Shown: positions 5,627 through 6,869 of the stretch, piece by piece
How positions within the stretch are numbered: the stretch's first letter is position 1
Layout of the letters: each line of letters opens with the position of its first letter
From: Armatimonadota bacterium
Lineage (GTDB): Bacteria; Armatimonadota; SYMT01
Length of the DNA stretch: 6,869 nt
NCBI GenBank assembly: GCA_020696885.1
Contig: JAJFMS010000181.1
Span: forward strand, 1 to 6,869
Reading direction: 5' to 3'
The notes under the pieces: generated by a model
Databases searched by the model: none
The model's input: the letters and a program-made list of their open reading frames with translations, nothing else
What the model was told of the DNA's origin: nothing
Translations under genes and position numbers: made by a program

Positions 5627-6007
5627 ATGAGCCCGGTTGTCTATAAAGAGGATGAAAGTCCCGCCTGGGGGATGATGGCGATCGCACTGGTCGTGGCGCT
5701 GTTTGCGCTGATGATCGGCTACTTTGCTTTCTGGCGTCCTGCTAACCTGAACGCCGAGCCACGGGGCCCCGAGGTGATCAACGTCCAGCCGGCCCCGGCG
5801 CAGTCCACCTCGCCGGCCGTGATCCCGGTGCCGGTGCCCGGACCGTCCGGCGCCGCGGGCCCCGCTGGACCGGCCGGCCCCGCCGGACCGGCTGGCGCGC
5901 CCGCTCCTCCGGCCCCGCCGGCTCCCGCAGCCCCGGCCGAGCCGGCTGTGCCTGATGCGCCGGTAACCCCGGACACGTCCGGCGGCTCGTCTTCCACGAA
6001 CCCGTAG
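5627..6007 (+). CDS. Small single-pass membrane protein with collagen-like Gly-Pro-Ala tail
   Basis: This protein of 126 residues belongs to no family I recognise. A short polar N-terminus (MSPVVYKEDESPAWG) leads into a strongly hydrophobic helix at about 15-36, ending FAFWRP. An extracytoplasmic stretch rich in Pro, Ala and Val follows, then seven consecutive Gly-X-Y triplets at 72-92 (mostly GPA), a Pro/Ala-rich segment (91-115) and a Ser/Gly tail ending SSSTNP. The likely topology is cytoplasmic N-terminus with the repetitive tail outside the membrane; this is inferred, since negative charges precede the helix and positive charges are few. Seven triplets is short for a stable collagen triple helix. 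The ATG has GAGGG six bases upstream; the frame is open much further upstream but only over the reductase gene, so the longer version is rejected. A strong terminator follows 24 bp after the stop, marking it as a genuine, probably monocistronic gene. Confidence 0.8.
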   Translation: MSPVVYKEDESPAWGMMAIALVVALFALMIGYFAFWRPANLNAEPRGPEVINVQPAPAQSTSPAVIPVPVPGPSGAAGPAGPAGPAGPAGAPAPPAPPAPAAPAEPAVPDAPVTPDTSGGSSSTNP

Positions 6008-6031
6008 ACGACCGGCCGAGCAGACACGTAA

Positions 6032-6069
6032 GAAGAGCCACCCGCATCTCGCGGGTGGCTCTTCATTTT
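6032..6069 (+). terminator. Rho-independent terminator
   Basis: A perfect 14-bp stem (6032-6045 with 6051-6064) closes a five-base ATCTC loop and is followed by ATTTTC. It lies 24 bp after the stop of the collagen-like gene. On the minus strand the hairpin is followed by TTACG, so it may also stop transcripts from the convergent 17M-like gene. Confidence 0.9.
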
Positions 6070-6180
6070 CGAGATAGCCGGTTGAGGGGTGCGTGCCCAG
6101 CGCGAGGGATGAAACTCCTCGCCGGGCAGACGTCCTCCGGACGGGATCCCCCATCGACCTAGCCGAGCACGCGTGCGCCC

Positions 6181-6699
6181 CTACCAGTGCCGATTGGACT
6201 CGGCGGCCAGATCCCAGTGATACTTCTCGAAGAGCTGCTTCACCTTCGGCGAGCGTGCTTCGTCCGTGCGCACCATTACCCAGGCGTTCCCGCCCGCGAT
6301 CCGCGAGTACCACTGGCGGGCCAGCTCGTGCGTGAACCCGAAGTTGGTCATCGACCCCACGATCCCCCCGGACGCCGCCACGAGCTGCGCGCCGCCGATC
6401 GCGATGGCCAGCGGACCTGCCGCCACGAACGCCATCTCGATGTTGGGAGGAATGGAGTTGCGGTAGGCGGGCCTGGCCCCACCCTGCCACCCCAGCCGCT
6501 CCCACGCGGACTGTAGCGCCAGCTCTTTAAACTGTCCATCCTCGCCCGCCGCCTCGGCGCGCGCGTTGAGATCCTCTTCCGCCACTTCCCGCGCCACGAG
6601 CGAGATCTCGCTGCTGGCCACGCCCGAGTCGAGGAGCGCCGTGATTACGCGCTCCGCCTGACCTCGGTCCTTAAACAAGCCCCCGATGAAGACCGGCAC
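6181..6699 (-). CDS. General stress protein 17M-like (YflT-type) domain protein with glycine-zipper core
   Basis: This is a 172-residue protein. Residues 1-40 (VPVFIGGLFKDRGQAERVITALLDSGVASSEISLVAREV) match the pattern of the general stress protein 17M-like domain: a beta strand, an FKDRGQAERVI helix and a second strand. The middle (about 88-120) is a glycine/alanine-rich hydrophobic segment, FVAAGPLAIAIGG...GGIVGSMTNFGF, resembling the glycine-zipper cores of related proteins. It is followed by a helix (HELARQWYSRIAGG), a strand (AWVMVRTDE) and a helix that mirrors the first domain. Relatives are stress-induced in Bacillus, but their molecular role is not established. The GTG at 6699 was chosen because GGGAGGAA lies about six bases upstream; a GTG or ATG further up at 6768 would add 23 arginine-rich residues that look non-coding. 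No neighbour explains its job. Confidence 0.75.
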   Translation of the reverse strand: MPVFIGGLFKDRGQAERVITALLDSGVASSEISLVAREVAEEDLNARAEAAGEDGQFKELALQSAWERLGWQGGARPAYRNSIPPNIEMAFVAAGPLAIAIGGAQLVAASGGIVGSMTNFGFTHELARQWYSRIAGGNAWVMVRTDEARSPKVKQLFEKYHWDLAAESNRHW

Positions 6700-6869
6700 C
6701 GTCCGTTCCTCCCTATCGTCGGGCCTGCCTCGCGGCCCGGATCGCCGCGTAAGTATATCCGCAGACACGGCTGTAGCCTCTGGGGGAAATCGACGCGCCG
6801 GCAGCGCCCATTGACGCCGAAATGGAACGGCGAGAGCGGCAGATCCGTTGCGATACCAGGAAGAACGAC
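6700..6869. other. Upstream region of the 17M-like gene, no gene seen
   Basis: No gene is supported here. A minus-strand TATACT at 6752-6757 could be a -10 box giving a leader of about 45 bases for the 17M-like gene, but no good -35 element is placed in front of it. A plus-strand ATG at 6822 stays open to the window end for 16 codons without a ribosome site, which is too little to call. Confidence 0.35.

Noticed and set aside
5719..6505. Long minus-strand frames over the collagen-like gene rich in Gly, Arg and Ala
   Set aside because: They are antisense translations of the Gly-Pro-Ala repeat and of the 17M-like gene in another frame, and they read through the terminator hairpin.
6822..6869. 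Possible start of a plus-strand gene at the window end
   Set aside because: Only 16 codons are visible, with no ribosome site and no recognisable content.

Overview
The window is GC-rich throughout and densely coding. It reads as chromosomal DNA of a free-living, diderm-type bacterium with a Tat system and a complex chemosensory repertoire. The intergenic regions carry dispersed-looking palindromes and short-period repeats of a kind I associate with Gemmatimonadota, Acidobacteriota and similar environmental lineages. That taxonomic guess is an inference from style only; no rRNA or marker gene is present.

Left part (1-2886): a chemosensory output module. The 3' end of a hybrid CheA (CheW-like domain plus C-terminal receiver) is followed 25 bp later by a full CheB methylesterase. 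Facing them on the minus strand is a response regulator with a receiver and a GGDEF diguanylate cyclase domain. The set of hybrid CheA, CheB and REC-GGDEF matches the output half of the Wsp surface-sensing system (WspE, WspF, WspR), although here the cyclase gene is convergent rather than co-directional. The CheB receiver has lost one of its Mg2+-binding aspartates (D to H), while the cyclase looks fully active and has an inhibitory I-site. The predicted flow is: array signal to CheA-REC, then phosphotransfer to CheB (adaptation) and to the cyclase (c-di-GMP output).

Middle part (2887-5464): minus-strand genes for a PhnB-like VOC protein, a four-helix DoxX-like membrane protein and a Tat-exported aldo/keto reductase. 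The spacers between them hold non-coding structure: two related copies of a CCTCCTT/AAGGAGG palindrome with alternative pairings (3021-3210), a 20-bp dyad (3779-3798) and a roughly 107-bp imperfect inverted repeat (3829-3935). These genes look like separate transcription units rather than one operon.

Right part (5465-6869): a divergent region leads to a small plus-strand gene for a single-pass membrane protein with a collagen-like Gly-Pro-Ala tail, closed by a strong intrinsic terminator. A minus-strand gene for a general-stress-17M-like protein with a glycine-zipper core converges on it. The last 170 bases hold only that gene's upstream region.

The most interesting items are the Wsp-like module with its altered CheB receiver, the duplicated hairpin element in which the second helix is kept by G-U wobbles, and the collagen-like membrane protein.
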